A stretch of 64,000 nucleotides of DNA from CAYZGU01 sp964478165 (GCA_964478165.1 CAYZGU010000032.1:62001-126000), one strand, 5' to 3'. Positions 8,578-17,533 are shown, counted from the stretch's first letter. The notes: generated by a model from the sequence alone, not told the origin. Program-made: numbers and translations.

Positions 8578-10668
8578 ATGCGATGCACTCTTTCAATCTA
8601 CCTTTGTTTGCTGACTATCAGTACCAGCCATGCCCTGGAAGAGCACATATCAACGGGTGCTCGCCCATTGGGTATGGGAGAAGCCTTCACTGCGATTGCA
8701 GATGATGCAAATAGTATTCGTCGCAATCCCGCTGGAATGCCACGTCTCGGGATGTACGCCTTTGAATTTGAGCGGACCCCATCTGGTTTCTTCGGTGAAT
8801 TCGAAACCAATTATCTCAGTGCGGTACTTCCGATCACTGAAAGGTCAGCTTTTGGCGCAGACTGGATGGATGTCGGCATTGAAGATGATGAACTTAATGC
8901 GGGGCACGAGCGTTTTAACTTCTCGTACGGTTACCTTCCTTTGCACCAATTGTCTTTAGGATTTAATCTGAAATATATTACACACTCAGTTTCTCTAGAC
9001 GGTCAATCCAGAGGGACATCAATTGGTTGGGGTGCGGATTTTGGTCTAATGTTTCAACCTAATTCTCGATGGTCAATTGGCCTACTCACCCAAGATTTTC
9101 TGGGGTTCGGGTCGGGGAAAGGGTTTACGCGTGGAATGGCGATTCGTCATGATACTGGTTTTAGTGAAAAAATATTTCCCACTATTTACAAGCTGGGTGT
9201 GGCCTATCAGCCAAGAGCAAGGTGGCAGCTTGCGGCGGACTTGACTGACCGCATTCATGTTGGCGGGGAATTTTTGTTGGACGCCAATTTTGCAGTACGC
9301 GCTGGCGTTCAGAAAGATTTGCGGACATCCGAAGCGCCAACTTATTCTGTGGGTGGTAGCGTGAGATATAGATCTCTCAACTTTAATGCTGCATATCTGA
9401 TGCCTCCAACTCTCCCGTCAACTGCACACGTTGGCCTCTCAGTTCACGTCGATTATCGAAAGTTACCGGTACAGATTGAACATATTCGAGTTCGAGATCT
9501 GTATCCCGTCCATTATCACTACTATGCCACGCCAAACCACGCCGCGCAAATCATTACTTACAATCAGCGGATTACACCACCGGTATTCACTGACTCTGAT
9601 CTCGAGATCTATTACCCATTGACATCTCTTGACTCAATTGGTAGAATCTGGCTCAAGAATGAAAGCTATAAGCCGGTGACCGTTCACATAAAGCTCTTTA
9701 TGGATGGGTTTGTGAGTAGAGATGGCACAGAAGTTGCGTTCGGTGATATCGAGTTGCCTGCGCGGAAACGAATCTCGGTGCCGTTTCGTCAGTTGGTATT
9801 TACTTCCGATGCCTTGAATTTGCGGCGTGCGCAACCCGTCCAGGCTGAGGTTAAAGTTGTCGAGAGCGGTGGGACCGCGCATCGGACCGGTACCACAACT
9901 ATCAAGTTACACAGCAATCATACCACTCTTCTAGATGATGTGGCCAAACTTGGTTCCTTTATCACCTCTGAAGATCCGGCGCTTCACGCTGTAATTGATC
10001 AGATCTTCACGCGGTTCGCAGAAGAGATTGACGAAGTTGAGAGAACTGGTGTGCCCTCTAGTCTGTATCAGGCAATGCTTCTGTTCAATGTCTTGTATGG
10101 TGTTTCTTATAAAACAGATCCAAACATTCCGTTTCGGAGCGGGACAATTGATGCCATTAAGTATCCTTATGAAATGCTAGATCATCTCATGGAACAGCGG
10201 TCGGAGGACAACACGATCGGGACATTCGGCGACTGCGATGATAGCACAGCGCTTTACTGCTCATTGTTGGAGTCTGTTGGGATTAAAACGGCGCTTATTC
10301 AGCTTCCCGGCCATGTCATGATGGCATTCAAATTGGGACAAATTGCTATCCATCAAGCGCAAGCGGTGGGTTTGCCTTATTACACTCCAATCAACGGACA
10401 GGTTTGGATCCCCGTTGAAACAACGTTAATTAAGGATGGTTTTGTTGCGGCTTGGGAAGCGGGGCTAAATCAGATTCGCGATACGGGCGTGGGAGGTTCA
10501 AGTGCTACGGTTGAAGAAGCATGGGAGAAATATGGACTTAGCCCCATTCATGGTGCCGAACAGGAGTTCTTTATTCCGAAGAATCGAATTTTAACCAGAA
10601 TTAAGTCTGACCTAGCCAGTCCTTGGTTCCAAGAATTCTTGCGCGCATTTGTCCGCATTGCGAATTGA
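8578..10668 (+). CDS. PorV-like outer-membrane barrel fused to a transglutaminase-like domain
   Basis: 696 residues with a signal peptide (residues 1-19, MRCTLSIYLCLLTISTSHA). Residues 20-290 match the PorV/UPF0164 outer-membrane family: the N-terminal STGARPLGMGEAFTAIADDA and RNPAGM motifs are characteristic, followed by alternating barrel strands. Residues 330-470 are beta-rich linker. Residues about 530-660 carry a transglutaminase-like fold with candidate catalytic Cys in FGDCDDSTALYCSLL, His in LPGHVMMAF and an acidic residue in VWIPVETT. The passenger domain could be a surface protease or cross-linker. The start sits right at the predicted transcription start. The following gene overlaps in its longer form and is probably co-expressed. 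Other members of the PorV family act in type IX secretion; I see no other type IX genes here. Confidence 0.8.
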   Translation: MRCTLSIYLCLLTISTSHALEEHISTGARPLGMGEAFTAIADDANSIRRNPAGMPRLGMYAFEFERTPSGFFGEFETNYLSAVLPITERSAFGADWMDVGIEDDELNAGHERFNFSYGYLPLHQLSLGFNLKYITHSVSLDGQSRGTSIGWGADFGLMFQPNSRWSIGLLTQDFLGFGSGKGFTRGMAIRHDTGFSEKIFPTIYKLGVAYQPRARWQLAADLTDRIHVGGEFLLDANFAVRAGVQKDLRTSEAPTYSVGGSVRYRSLNFNAAYLMPPTLPSTAHVGLSVHVDYRKLPVQIEHIRVRDLYPVHYHYYATPNHAAQIITYNQRITPPVFTDSDLEIYYPLTSLDSIGRIWLKNESYKPVTVHIKLFMDGFVSRDGTEVAFGDIELPARKRISVPFRQLVFTSDALNLRRAQPVQAEVKVVESGGTAHRTGTTTIKLHSNHTTLLDDVAKLGSFITSEDPALHAVIDQIFTRFAEEIDEVERTGVPSSLYQAMLLFNVLYGVSYKTDPNIPFRSGTIDAIKYPYEMLDHLMEQRSEDNTIGTFGDCDDSTALYCSLLESVGIKTALIQLPGHVMMAFKLGQIAIHQAQAVGLPYYTPINGQVWIPVETTLIKDGFVAAWEAGLNQIRDTGVGGSSATVEEAWEKYGLSPIHGAEQEFFIPKNRILTRIKSDLASPWFQEFLRAFVRIAN

Positions 10669-10702
10669 CAACTGTTATAAATCGATAGAGGAGCGGAATA
10701 CA

Positions 10703-11584
10703 ATGATAGCTAGATTACGATTCTCTTCAATGTATCTGCTGTGCATTGCAGCGGTGAATTTTCCATGCGTTGCGGCTGAGATTGAAACCACATTTACCTT
10801 TGGTAGAATTGAAGTGCTGAAGTTTGGCCAAGACGAATGGGCTTTTCTTGAAAAGGGGGATGAGTTGACGACGGAAGATCTCGTACGTATGCCGCCGTCC
10901 TCGCTAATCCGACTGAAGTCGAACGGGAATTTATTGCCTACGTTGCCGGGGGGACGTGAACTTTCAGTGGGTAATCTCATACGCGAAGCAACACAGAGAA
11001 ATAATACGGCGCCAGGGAGCCGAATTAATCATGAGATTGAACATACTCAAGTAAGCGATATCTTGCCAGTCGGTTGGTCAAGTGAGCGAAACACTCCGAC
11101 ACATTCGGGCGACACGCACCGTCCAGAATATACTAGTGATGACCTAGGGCGATTGCGCCGCCAACTCGACCGCTTGCCACATCACTTCGTCCAATCAATT
11201 CCTGAGTTCGTAGAACCCTTGCAAGACTCATTAGTTGAAAGCGTTCAGCGTTATCCTTACCCTAACATCCATCAAGCGAAGATGCTTTATGGTGTTTTGC
11301 GAAGTTTCGAAAGGGAGAAGCTTTCAGCCTACAATTCTGTGCTCCTGTATGCTCAATTGCTCCGTCACTATGGAATAGGAGCGGACCTCTTTCTGGACAA
11401 CCGGAGTGAATTGCTCGTCGTTTTGAATAGCGGCGTACCACTCCATTCGGCCAAAAGAGTTACAGCAAACCAAGGGCTCATTAGGACGCAAGGTAATTCG
11501 GGTAACGTCTGGATTTCTATTCAGATTCAACCTCGAAATCAGAATTTTACGACGGCTTGGTATGAAGCTCAGAAGGATTTATAA
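10703..11584 (+). CDS. FecR-like exported protein with degenerate transglutaminase-like C-terminus
   Basis: 293 residues. The ATG at 10703 follows GAGGAG with good spacing and starts a signal peptide (to about residue 26, CVAAE). Residues 26-95 resemble a FecR domain: a glycine-flanked beta strand (FGRIEVLKFGQ), then LEKGDELTTEDLVRMPPSSLIRL, the usual order of threshold and surface strands. The C-terminal 110 residues line up with the transglutaminase-like domain of the preceding gene (LLYAQLLRHYGIGA with LYCSLLESVGIKTA; NVWISIQIQP with QVWIPVETTL; FTTAWYEA with FVAAWEAG). The Cys, His and acidic positions are not kept, so it is probably non-catalytic. Lies 36 bases before the CHASE2 kinase; FecR and CHASE2 proteins are known to co-occur. 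Confidence 0.6.
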   Translation: MIARLRFSSMYLLCIAAVNFPCVAAEIETTFTFGRIEVLKFGQDEWAFLEKGDELTTEDLVRMPPSSLIRLKSNGNLLPTLPGGRELSVGNLIREATQRNNTAPGSRINHEIEHTQVSDILPVGWSSERNTPTHSGDTHRPEYTSDDLGRLRRQLDRLPHHFVQSIPEFVEPLQDSLVESVQRYPYPNIHQAKMLYGVLRSFEREKLSAYNSVLLYAQLLRHYGIGADLFLDNRSELLVVLNSGVPLHSAKRVTANQGLIRTQGNSGNVWISIQIQPRNQNFTTAWYEAQKDL

Positions 11585-11620
11585 TTGATGGTGGTTAAGC
11601 TCTAACTCAACACGCCTACC

Positions 11621-13603
11621 ATGAAAATAAGTAAAGTTCGAAGGACATACCTACTGATTTCGCTTGTCGGAGCTTTGCCCTTTTTCGTGGTAGGGTTCCT
11701 TTGGTTTTTAGGTGTTCTCGAGTTCATAGAGTTAAAAACGCTTGATTGGCGAATGAGGTTGTTCTCAACGCGGTCGCAACAAGGGGCATCTGAAATTTCC
11801 CTTATTACACTGGATGCCGATAGCGAAAAGGCGCTTGGTCCACTTCCTTGGCCTCCCTACCTTTATGCATCTCTTCTGTCATCTCTCCATACAGCGAATC
11901 CAACAGCACTTGTTCTAGTTATGCGGTTTGATCGTGAATGGGGCGACCAACATCTGCTGCCTGGCCAGAGGTTGTTCGCCATCCGTCCATACTATGCAGC
12001 CGTAGATGTCGAACAACGGCGCACTATTCCGGCAGTCAACGAATGGTCTGCTTTGCCTCGAAGTCTTGCGGATGCTCAGGAAAAGAGTTTCAGCGTTTTT
12101 CCGTTCGACATATCTGACGGAATTCGTCGGTCGGCTCAGTTGGTTGTTAGGGATTTAGAAAACGGTGAACATAGGTATTCGCTAGAGATTTTACTTCTCT
12201 GTCAAACGTACGGAATTGATCCAACGTCAATTAGATTACGAGATGGATTCTGGCGGGGGAAATATTTGGAACTCCCTCTCTCAACGGGAAGATTGGTCCG
12301 CATTCCAATAGACTCGCAAGGCAGACTTTTTATTCAATTCGCTGGTAATTTGAATTCCTCTCGCAATAGTCCGCCATTGTGGGATACAACGTCGTTTATT
12401 GATGCTCTGAGACAATTTGAGGGTGACAAAGAAGAATTCGATCGAAAATTCGAGGATAAGTGTATCCTCATCGGTGTGACCACGGACGCTGTGGTTGGGG
12501 CACCTACACCATTTGGTAAGCTGTCCGCTTTGGCACTACGCGCCAACCTTCTCAACGCTTTGATTAAACGGGACTTCGTTTGGAGCCCTGGACCAGGTGT
12601 TGAAGTTCTCTGTTTTGTCGTTCTCGGAATTCTTTCAACACTTGCTGCGTCGACAATTTACCGCGTAGGAAGGGGTTCGCGCACCATGATGTTGACGGCG
12701 GGCGGGCTGCTTCTTCTGCACTTGCTTCTCGTTTTGGCGGGCTTTGTGTTCTTTAATTTGTGGGGCGAAGTGACAGCATCTAGCTTGGCAATAATCTCGA
12801 CTGGAATTGCAAATAGCTTACTATTGGGGCATTTGAACCTTCGTCATGTTGTGAGACAATTGCAGACGACACAAGATCAACTTGTTCAATCGGAGAAGGA
12901 AGCGGTTTTCGGCTTGATGTCAGCGCAAGTCCGGCATGAATTGCGGAATGCGCTCAATCTGATCCGTGCACCGGCAGAGATGATTCGCAATAATTTTCAA
13001 CGAGGGGATGCACTAGGTCTAGGCGCACGAACTCAAGAAATTGTCAACGAAATGGATGCGATTATCGTCACAGTGACAACGCTCGATCAAATGATCGAAG
13101 ATGAGCTCAGCTTCTTCCAGAATACACACTTGAATCTTGCCATACATGATTTGGAACCGATTCTTCGTATCGCCTGTGAGATGAACCAGGTGCTCATTAG
13201 TGAAAATGGGATTCGTGTCAGCATGAATCTACCGCCAAGAATCCCATCTGTAAAGCTCGATTTCGAGAAAATTCGGATTGTTTTCGCCAATCTGATAAAG
13301 AACTCTTGTCAGGCAATGCCGCAAGGCGGAGAGTTGGAGGTCACTGTGGAGCACAAAAGGGTGTTCAGCCAGGCCACAATACGTAGAAATAGTCTCAAGA
13401 TTCTGGTTAAGGATGAGGGTACAGGCATTCCTAAAGATGAACTTGAATGCATTTTTGAACCATTTTTCACGACTAAGCCCCGTGGTTTAGGACTTGGTTT
13501 GGTTAATGTGAAAAACATTGTTGAGGTACACGGCGGTAGTGTACATGCCAGGAGCACTGTTGGAGTCGGCACAACATTTTTTATTGAGTTCCCGATTCCT
13601 TAG
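11621..13603 (+). CDS. CHASE2-domain sensor histidine kinase
   Basis: 660 residues. One membrane helix at about 10-33 is followed by an extracytoplasmic CHASE2 domain (about 34-310; ELKTLDWRMRLFS is its usual opening, with FEDKCILIGVTTDAV near the end). Three further membrane helices lie at about 327-400. The kinase core has the phospho-acceptor His439 in AQVRHELRNALNLI, the N box VFANLIKNSCQAMP, and glycine boxes VKDEGTGIP and GLGLGLVNVKN, ending in VGVGTTFFIEF. All catalytic motifs look intact. CHASE2 binds unknown extracellular signals. The gene sits between a FecR-like exported protein and its likely cognate response regulator (39-base gap), so the signal may come from the cell-surface genes upstream. 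Confidence 0.92.
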   Translation: MKISKVRRTYLLISLVGALPFFVVGFLWFLGVLEFIELKTLDWRMRLFSTRSQQGASEISLITLDADSEKALGPLPWPPYLYASLLSSLHTANPTALVLVMRFDREWGDQHLLPGQRLFAIRPYYAAVDVEQRRTIPAVNEWSALPRSLADAQEKSFSVFPFDISDGIRRSAQLVVRDLENGEHRYSLEILLLCQTYGIDPTSIRLRDGFWRGKYLELPLSTGRLVRIPIDSQGRLFIQFAGNLNSSRNSPPLWDTTSFIDALRQFEGDKEEFDRKFEDKCILIGVTTDAVVGAPTPFGKLSALALRANLLNALIKRDFVWSPGPGVEVLCFVVLGILSTLAASTIYRVGRGSRTMMLTAGGLLLLHLLLVLAGFVFFNLWGEVTASSLAIISTGIANSLLLGHLNLRHVVRQLQTTQDQLVQSEKEAVFGLMSAQVRHELRNALNLIRAPAEMIRNNFQRGDALGLGARTQEIVNEMDAIIVTVTTLDQMIEDELSFFQNTHLNLAIHDLEPILRIACEMNQVLISENGIRVSMNLPPRIPSVKLDFEKIRIVFANLIKNSCQAMPQGGELEVTVEHKRVFSQATIRRNSLKILVKDEGTGIPKDELECIFEPFFTTKPRGLGLGLVNVKNIVEVHGGSVHARSTVGVGTTFFIEFPIP

Positions 13604-13642
13604 TAGCCTTTCAATATAAATTACTATTCTCCATAAAGACTA

Positions 13643-15085
13643 ATGAAACGAGCACGGATCCTAATAGCAGATGACGAACAGGCAACTTGCCGATACATCG
13701 ATCAACAACTTAAGATTGAGCAGACTATCGAAGCGGACATAGACTTTGCTCACGATCTTAACCAAGCGATTAAGCTGCTCGATGGGGAAGCCCGCTATGA
13801 TTTGTTGATATTGGATCTCTGGATGCCTGATGGCCAAGGTCTTCTAGATAAGGAAGCCGGCCTCAAGATTCTCAAACATAGTAAACAAAATCTGGAAGTG
13901 ACTCAAACCATCATTATTACGGCGAACAGTTCGTCCAGGACTGTGCTTGAAGCAAGTGGATTGGGGATTTATGATTATATTAGCAAACCGATTGATTACA
14001 CCTATCTCATCAATGTTATCAAAAGGGCACTCGATCGAAATCAGGAAGAGCCGTCTCAGCAAGCAGGCCTTGGTGTTAGTGAAATCGCTTCCGAATCCGA
14101 AAGCGATTATGAAATTCTCGGTAGCAGTGATGTAATGATTCAAGTAATGAAAAAAGTTGGACGAATTGCCGTGTCTGACGCAGACGTTTTGATCTGTGGT
14201 GAAAGTGGCACCGGTAAAGAGTTGGTCGCGCGTGCTATTCATGAGCATAGTGACCGGTCACACGGCCCGTTCGTTGATGTTAATTGTAGCGCCATTCCTG
14301 CGGAGCTGATTGAAGCCGAGCTGTTCGGTATTGGGAAACGTGTTGCGACTGACGTTGACCAGCGTCCGGGAAAATTTCTGCAAGCACGTGGCGGTACAAT
14401 CTTCCTCGACGAAATTGGTGACCTCGGCATTGAAATGCAACCCAAGTTACTGCGTGTCCTGGATTCCAAAGAGATTCAAGGCGTTGGGCTCGATACGCGA
14501 CATGTTGATGTTCGTATTATCGCTGCTACTAATCGTGACCTGCAAGACGCGGTCAGCTTGGGTGGATTTCGTAGTGATTTGTATTACCGTTTGAAATTTA
14601 CAATCTCGCTTCCGCCGCTGCGCGATCGTTTAGAGGATATCTCCCTCCTTGCGAACCATTTCTTGCAGAAGCACGCACCCACGCCCAATCAGAAATTAAT
14701 TCAAGGTTTTGACCAGGAAGTGCTGGAAATGTTTGAACGGTATGCCTGGCCAGGTAACGTCCGTGAATTGGAAAAAGCGGTTGAGTACGCGGTTGTCACT
14801 TGTATGGATAGTGTGATCGCATCCAAGCACTTGCCCGCTGAAATCTTCGATAAATTCGCTGCTGTGACTCAGTCAGGTGTGAATGATGTCTTAGTGGATG
14901 CAGATCTTAGCGACTTGCTTTGTGTTCGAACGATTAAGCAGGCGTCACAAAGTTTTGAGAAGATTTTTCTAGCCCATAAGCTTCAGCAGAATGATTGGAA
15001 CATCCAGAAAACAGCGGTAGAGGTTGGGATAAAACGGCAGTCACTTCATCGCAAACTCAAGGAACTTGGGCTCCGGCGAACCTGA
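13643..15085 (+). CDS. NtrC-like response regulator lacking the GAFTGA loop
   Basis: 480 residues. The receiver domain (1-130) has the acidic pocket IADDE, phospho-acceptor Asp58 in LILDLWMPDG and the conserved Lys in YISKPID. The AAA+ domain has Walker A GESGTGKE (about 185-192), Walker B TIFLDEIGD (about 253-261) and arginine-finger region YYRLKFTISLPPLRDR. A Fis-type helix-turn-helix ends the protein (NIQKTAVEVGIKRQSLHRKL). Where the family has ELFGHxxGAFTGA, this protein reads ELFGIGKRVATDV, so the loop that contacts sigma-54 is missing. It therefore probably acts through sigma-70-type polymerase or as a repressor. It is almost certainly the partner of the CHASE2 kinase 39 bases upstream, and a sigma-70 family gene lies directly downstream. 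Confidence 0.9.
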   Translation: MKRARILIADDEQATCRYIDQQLKIEQTIEADIDFAHDLNQAIKLLDGEARYDLLILDLWMPDGQGLLDKEAGLKILKHSKQNLEVTQTIIITANSSSRTVLEASGLGIYDYISKPIDYTYLINVIKRALDRNQEEPSQQAGLGVSEIASESESDYEILGSSDVMIQVMKKVGRIAVSDADVLICGESGTGKELVARAIHEHSDRSHGPFVDVNCSAIPAELIEAELFGIGKRVATDVDQRPGKFLQARGGTIFLDEIGDLGIEMQPKLLRVLDSKEIQGVGLDTRHVDVRIIAATNRDLQDAVSLGGFRSDLYYRLKFTISLPPLRDRLEDISLLANHFLQKHAPTPNQKLIQGFDQEVLEMFERYAWPGNVRELEKAVEYAVVTCMDSVIASKHLPAEIFDKFAAVTQSGVNDVLVDADLSDLLCVRTIKQASQSFEKIFLAHKLQQNDWNIQKTAVEVGIKRQSLHRKLKELGLRRT

Positions 15086-15126
15086 CGTGTAGCGTCTCGC
15101 ATCTGTCGTATACGTGTCGATTCAAA

Positions 15127-15153
15127 GTGACAGTGTCACACCTAAGTGACTGT
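15127..15153 (+). promoter_or_regulatory. candidate operator with palindrome and direct repeat
   Basis: The palindrome GTGAC-AGT-GTCAC spans 15127-15139. The ten-base forms AAGTGACAGT (15125-15134) and AAGTGACTGT (15144-15153) are direct near-repeats 19 bases apart. It lies 42 bases after the response-regulator stop and about 170 bases before the sigma-factor start, a reasonable place for a Fis-type regulator to bind. Function is inferred from position and symmetry only. Confidence 0.35.
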
Positions 15154-15230
15154 TGCGCTTGGCATTTTTGCTTTCATGTCCCAACGACCCCCAGCTATTG
15201 TTTCATTCAAGCCACCTGGTTGCCATATCC

Positions 15231-15250
15231 TGTACTGGCATGTACTGGCA
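15231..15250 (+). repeat. 10-bp tandem duplication
   Basis: TGTACTGGCA occurs twice with no spacer, followed by TGCAT. It lies in the 5' region of the sigma-factor gene. Confidence 0.85.
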
Positions 15251-15318
15251 TGCATTTTGCCTCCAATGTACAGAAGTTAGGTCCAATGCAAACAGAGATT
15301 CAACTTCCGGAGGGGGCA

Positions 15319-16509
15319 ATGCTTCAAGCGAGAAATGAAATAAGCTTTAATCGGACTGCTTCTCAGTCGCCAACTAGCAACGTCTCCATGGCTGAGCTCA
15401 GTGGTCTTCCAGCCGAAATTGGGATTTCTAGTCCCGTTACGCAATCAAGCAAGTCGAAAGATTCCGGGGACATTGGGTCGTTTGAGCGATCGTGTTTGGA
15501 ACGTGATAACGACGTCCTCAGTACCTATTTACATCAAATCGGTAACATTCCGCGGCTGACATCGGCTGAGGAATTTGGCCTCTTTGTCAAGCTTGAGAAG
15601 TCGCGCAAACAGATCGAAGAGCATTGCTGCGAATTTTCACGGCACTTGCCGAATGTGAATCCAGGAAAACCACCATCCGTGGCTGTGCTCGCAGCGCAGC
15701 TGAGGGGTGCGAAATTGGCCCGCTCTAGTCGTGCGCATCTCTCGAATCTTGTTCGGCAAGTGCAAGTCAGCGAAGAAAACATTTGTACTGTAAAGAATCG
15801 CATCGTCGAAGCAAATCTGCGTTTGGCTGTTTGCATTGCAAAAAAATATCGACGGCGTGGATTGGATTTGCTTGATTTGATTCAAGAAGCGAATATCGGA
15901 TTGATGAGCGCTATCGATCGCTTCGACTACCGCAGAAATGTCAAGTTCAGCGTCTATGCTTCCTGGTGGGTTCAACAAGCTATTGGGTGTGGCATTAATA
16001 ATCACGGTCGTACGATTCGCCTTCCAGTTCACGTCCTTGAAACCTGTCGGAAAGTGGAACACGCGAAAATGAGTTTTCAACAGGAGGGAATCGATGAGCC
16101 GAGTCTGGCACAACTTGCTGAGGTTTCTGGATTGACCATTGAGAAAATTGCTCAATCAGTCCAGCTAACGCCTTGTGGAATTGCATTGGACTCTTACATG
16201 GGTATGGACTCGTGTGACGCCATTCAAGAGACCATCGCCTGTGAGAAAACGCCTAATCCACTTATGGAAGCAATTGGCCAAGAAATAATTGAAGAAATTC
16301 GAGCGGTGGTCACAACACTGCCGCCTCGCGAGAAACAGATTGCAGATCTCAGATATGGTTTGCAAGACGGTGATGAACGAAGCCTGCAAGAAGTGGGGAC
16401 CTTGTTAAATCTGTCCAGAGAGCGGATTCGACAATTGGAATCACGTTTCCTTAATCGTCTCCGACATCCGTCCCGGAGTGAGAAACTCCGTGAATTTCTC
16501 GATGTTTAA
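15319..16509 (+). CDS. RNA polymerase sigma factor, sigma-70 family (group 2, RpoD/RpoS-like)
   Basis: 396 residues from the ATG at 15319, chosen because GGAGGGGG stands just upstream; an ATG at 15286 is the alternative. Region 1.2 begins at YLHQIGNIPRLTSAEE; region 2 is complete (IVEANLRLAVCIAKKY, DLLDLIQEANIGLMSAIDRFDYRRN, FSVYASWWVQQAI); region 3 opens with RTIRLPVHV; region 4 has the helix-turn-helix SLQEVGTLLNLSRERIRQLE. There is no region 1.1 and the chain is shorter than a primary sigma factor, so it is probably an alternative group-2 factor. It follows the GAFTGA-less regulator, with a candidate operator in between, which suggests control by the CHASE2 system. This is inference from position. 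Confidence 0.88.
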   Translation: MLQARNEISFNRTASQSPTSNVSMAELSGLPAEIGISSPVTQSSKSKDSGDIGSFERSCLERDNDVLSTYLHQIGNIPRLTSAEEFGLFVKLEKSRKQIEEHCCEFSRHLPNVNPGKPPSVAVLAAQLRGAKLARSSRAHLSNLVRQVQVSEENICTVKNRIVEANLRLAVCIAKKYRRRGLDLLDLIQEANIGLMSAIDRFDYRRNVKFSVYASWWVQQAIGCGINNHGRTIRLPVHVLETCRKVEHAKMSFQQEGIDEPSLAQLAEVSGLTIEKIAQSVQLTPCGIALDSYMGMDSCDAIQETIACEKTPNPLMEAIGQEIIEEIRAVVTTLPPREKQIADLRYGLQDGDERSLQEVGTLLNLSRERIRQLESRFLNRLRHPSRSEKLREFLDV

Positions 16510-17412
16510 TTATAGAATCCCGTTCGTAATTGGCGCAAGGACGTAAGGGATGAGTGGTGGGAGAAAGAAGACCCACTTTAATATCACCGTTGTCAGTTTC
16601 CGTATGACTAACTCTTGTTAAAGTTTTCCGTCCGTCATTTGTGCTAGGATGTAACGACAGCGACGCTCCGAAAAACCGGTTTTGCGAGATTTTCTTCCTG
16701 TCACCTTCGCCGAGTGCCCGTTTTTCTTACAGATTTGCGTGGCTAACATGTGCCCGAATGTGAGTGCACATAGCTTTCGCAGCTGTCAGGTTGCCGTATT
16801 GTAAATTAACAAACACTTCTAGTGTGTGCGTTCAGCATGTTAGGCATCGCCCATGGCTGATTCCAGACTAGGTTGCTGGGGCAAGTTAGTATCGAGGGAG
16901 GGAGCCAAGCGTTGGCTGCGGTGAGTTGGGTCGCGACTCGCAAGGAGAAAAGGCTTTGATTGAGCTGATGCGGGAGTAAGTTTGCTATTTCTCACCTCTG
17001 ATTGCTGTGTCGAAATTGTACAAGGTTACTAGATTCGTGCTAGTATTAGAGAGAGGGTGTCGTATGAGTTCAAGGGGAAGAAGGAAGGCACGCCGTAGTT
17101 GTTCGACTGGTTGTGGTGTCTGTTCTACCGATTCCAAATGACGCATAGGCTGCATCAATATTAGTTTATGAATTGTATACTCGACCGATGAATTGTAGTT
17201 GGTTTCCACGGATTTGTCAAGTGGTAAGTGTTTTGATTCATAGCTGTTGAATTCCTACGTTCTTTTTGGGATAGATGTTCAAAATCGAGAGGTAATAGAC
17301 TTGGGAGAATTGAACGGATTGATTAACTATCTCTAGGGAGTTTCGGTTTGCCATGCTAAGTTGCATATGCATTTCCCAGAAATAGAGAGCAGGTCAGTTT
17401 GGGCGTTTTTTG
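16510..17412 (+). other. gene-poor gap after the sigma factor
   Basis: No confident gene. It contains a 12-bp palindrome AAAACCGGTTTT (16672-16683), a short open stretch reading EKALIELMRE before a stop near 16977 that could be a gene remnant, a possible extended -10 element TGCTAGTAT ending at 17046, and the 25-codon ORF listed separately. I saw no tmRNA, RNase P or SRP RNA signature. Confidence 0.5.
17064..17141 (+). CDS. candidate 25-residue Cys-rich basic micropeptide
   Basis: The peptide is MSSRGRRKARRSCSTGCGVC followed by STDSK. The ATG has GAGG seven bases upstream, and TGCTAGTAT (an extended -10 with a weak TTGTAC -35 at 17016) lies just before it. The N-terminal half is very basic and three cysteines cluster at 13, 17 and 20. 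An ORF this short can easily arise by chance; no homologue is recognised. Confidence 0.25.
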   Translation: MSSRGRRKARRSCSTGCGVCSTDSK

Positions 17413-17441
17413 TTGACAAAATCCGTCTGTTTTGATACAAT
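17413..17441 (+). promoter_or_regulatory. promoter of the tRNA cluster
   Basis: TTGACA (17413-17418), 17-base spacer, TACAAT (17436-17441). The predicted transcription start is about 7 bases before the first tRNA at 17455. Five or six of six bases match the consensus in each hexamer. Confidence 0.8.
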
Positions 17442-17454
17442 TTAGCGTAATCGT

Positions 17455-17529
17455 GCGGGAGTAGCTCAGTGGTAGAGCTCTACCTTGCCAAGGTAGAGGT
17501 CGCGGGTTCAAGTCCCGTCTCCCGCTCCA
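17455..17529 (+). tRNA. tRNA-Gly (GCC)
   Basis: Seven-pair acceptor stem GCGGGAG/CTCCCGC, D arm GCTC-AGTGGTA-GAGC, anticodon stem CTACC/GGTAG around loop TTGCCAA (anticodon GCC), T arm with TTCAAGT loop, encoded CCA end. It is the first of three tandem tRNAs sharing one promoter and one terminator. Confidence 0.96.
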
Positions 17530-17533
17530 AAAC

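Noticed and set aside
14995..15318. Longer N-terminus for the sigma factor
   Set aside because: It would overlap the response regulator by about 90 bases, has no ribosome site, and translates the candidate operator and tandem repeat; the ATG at 15319 has GGAGGGGG.
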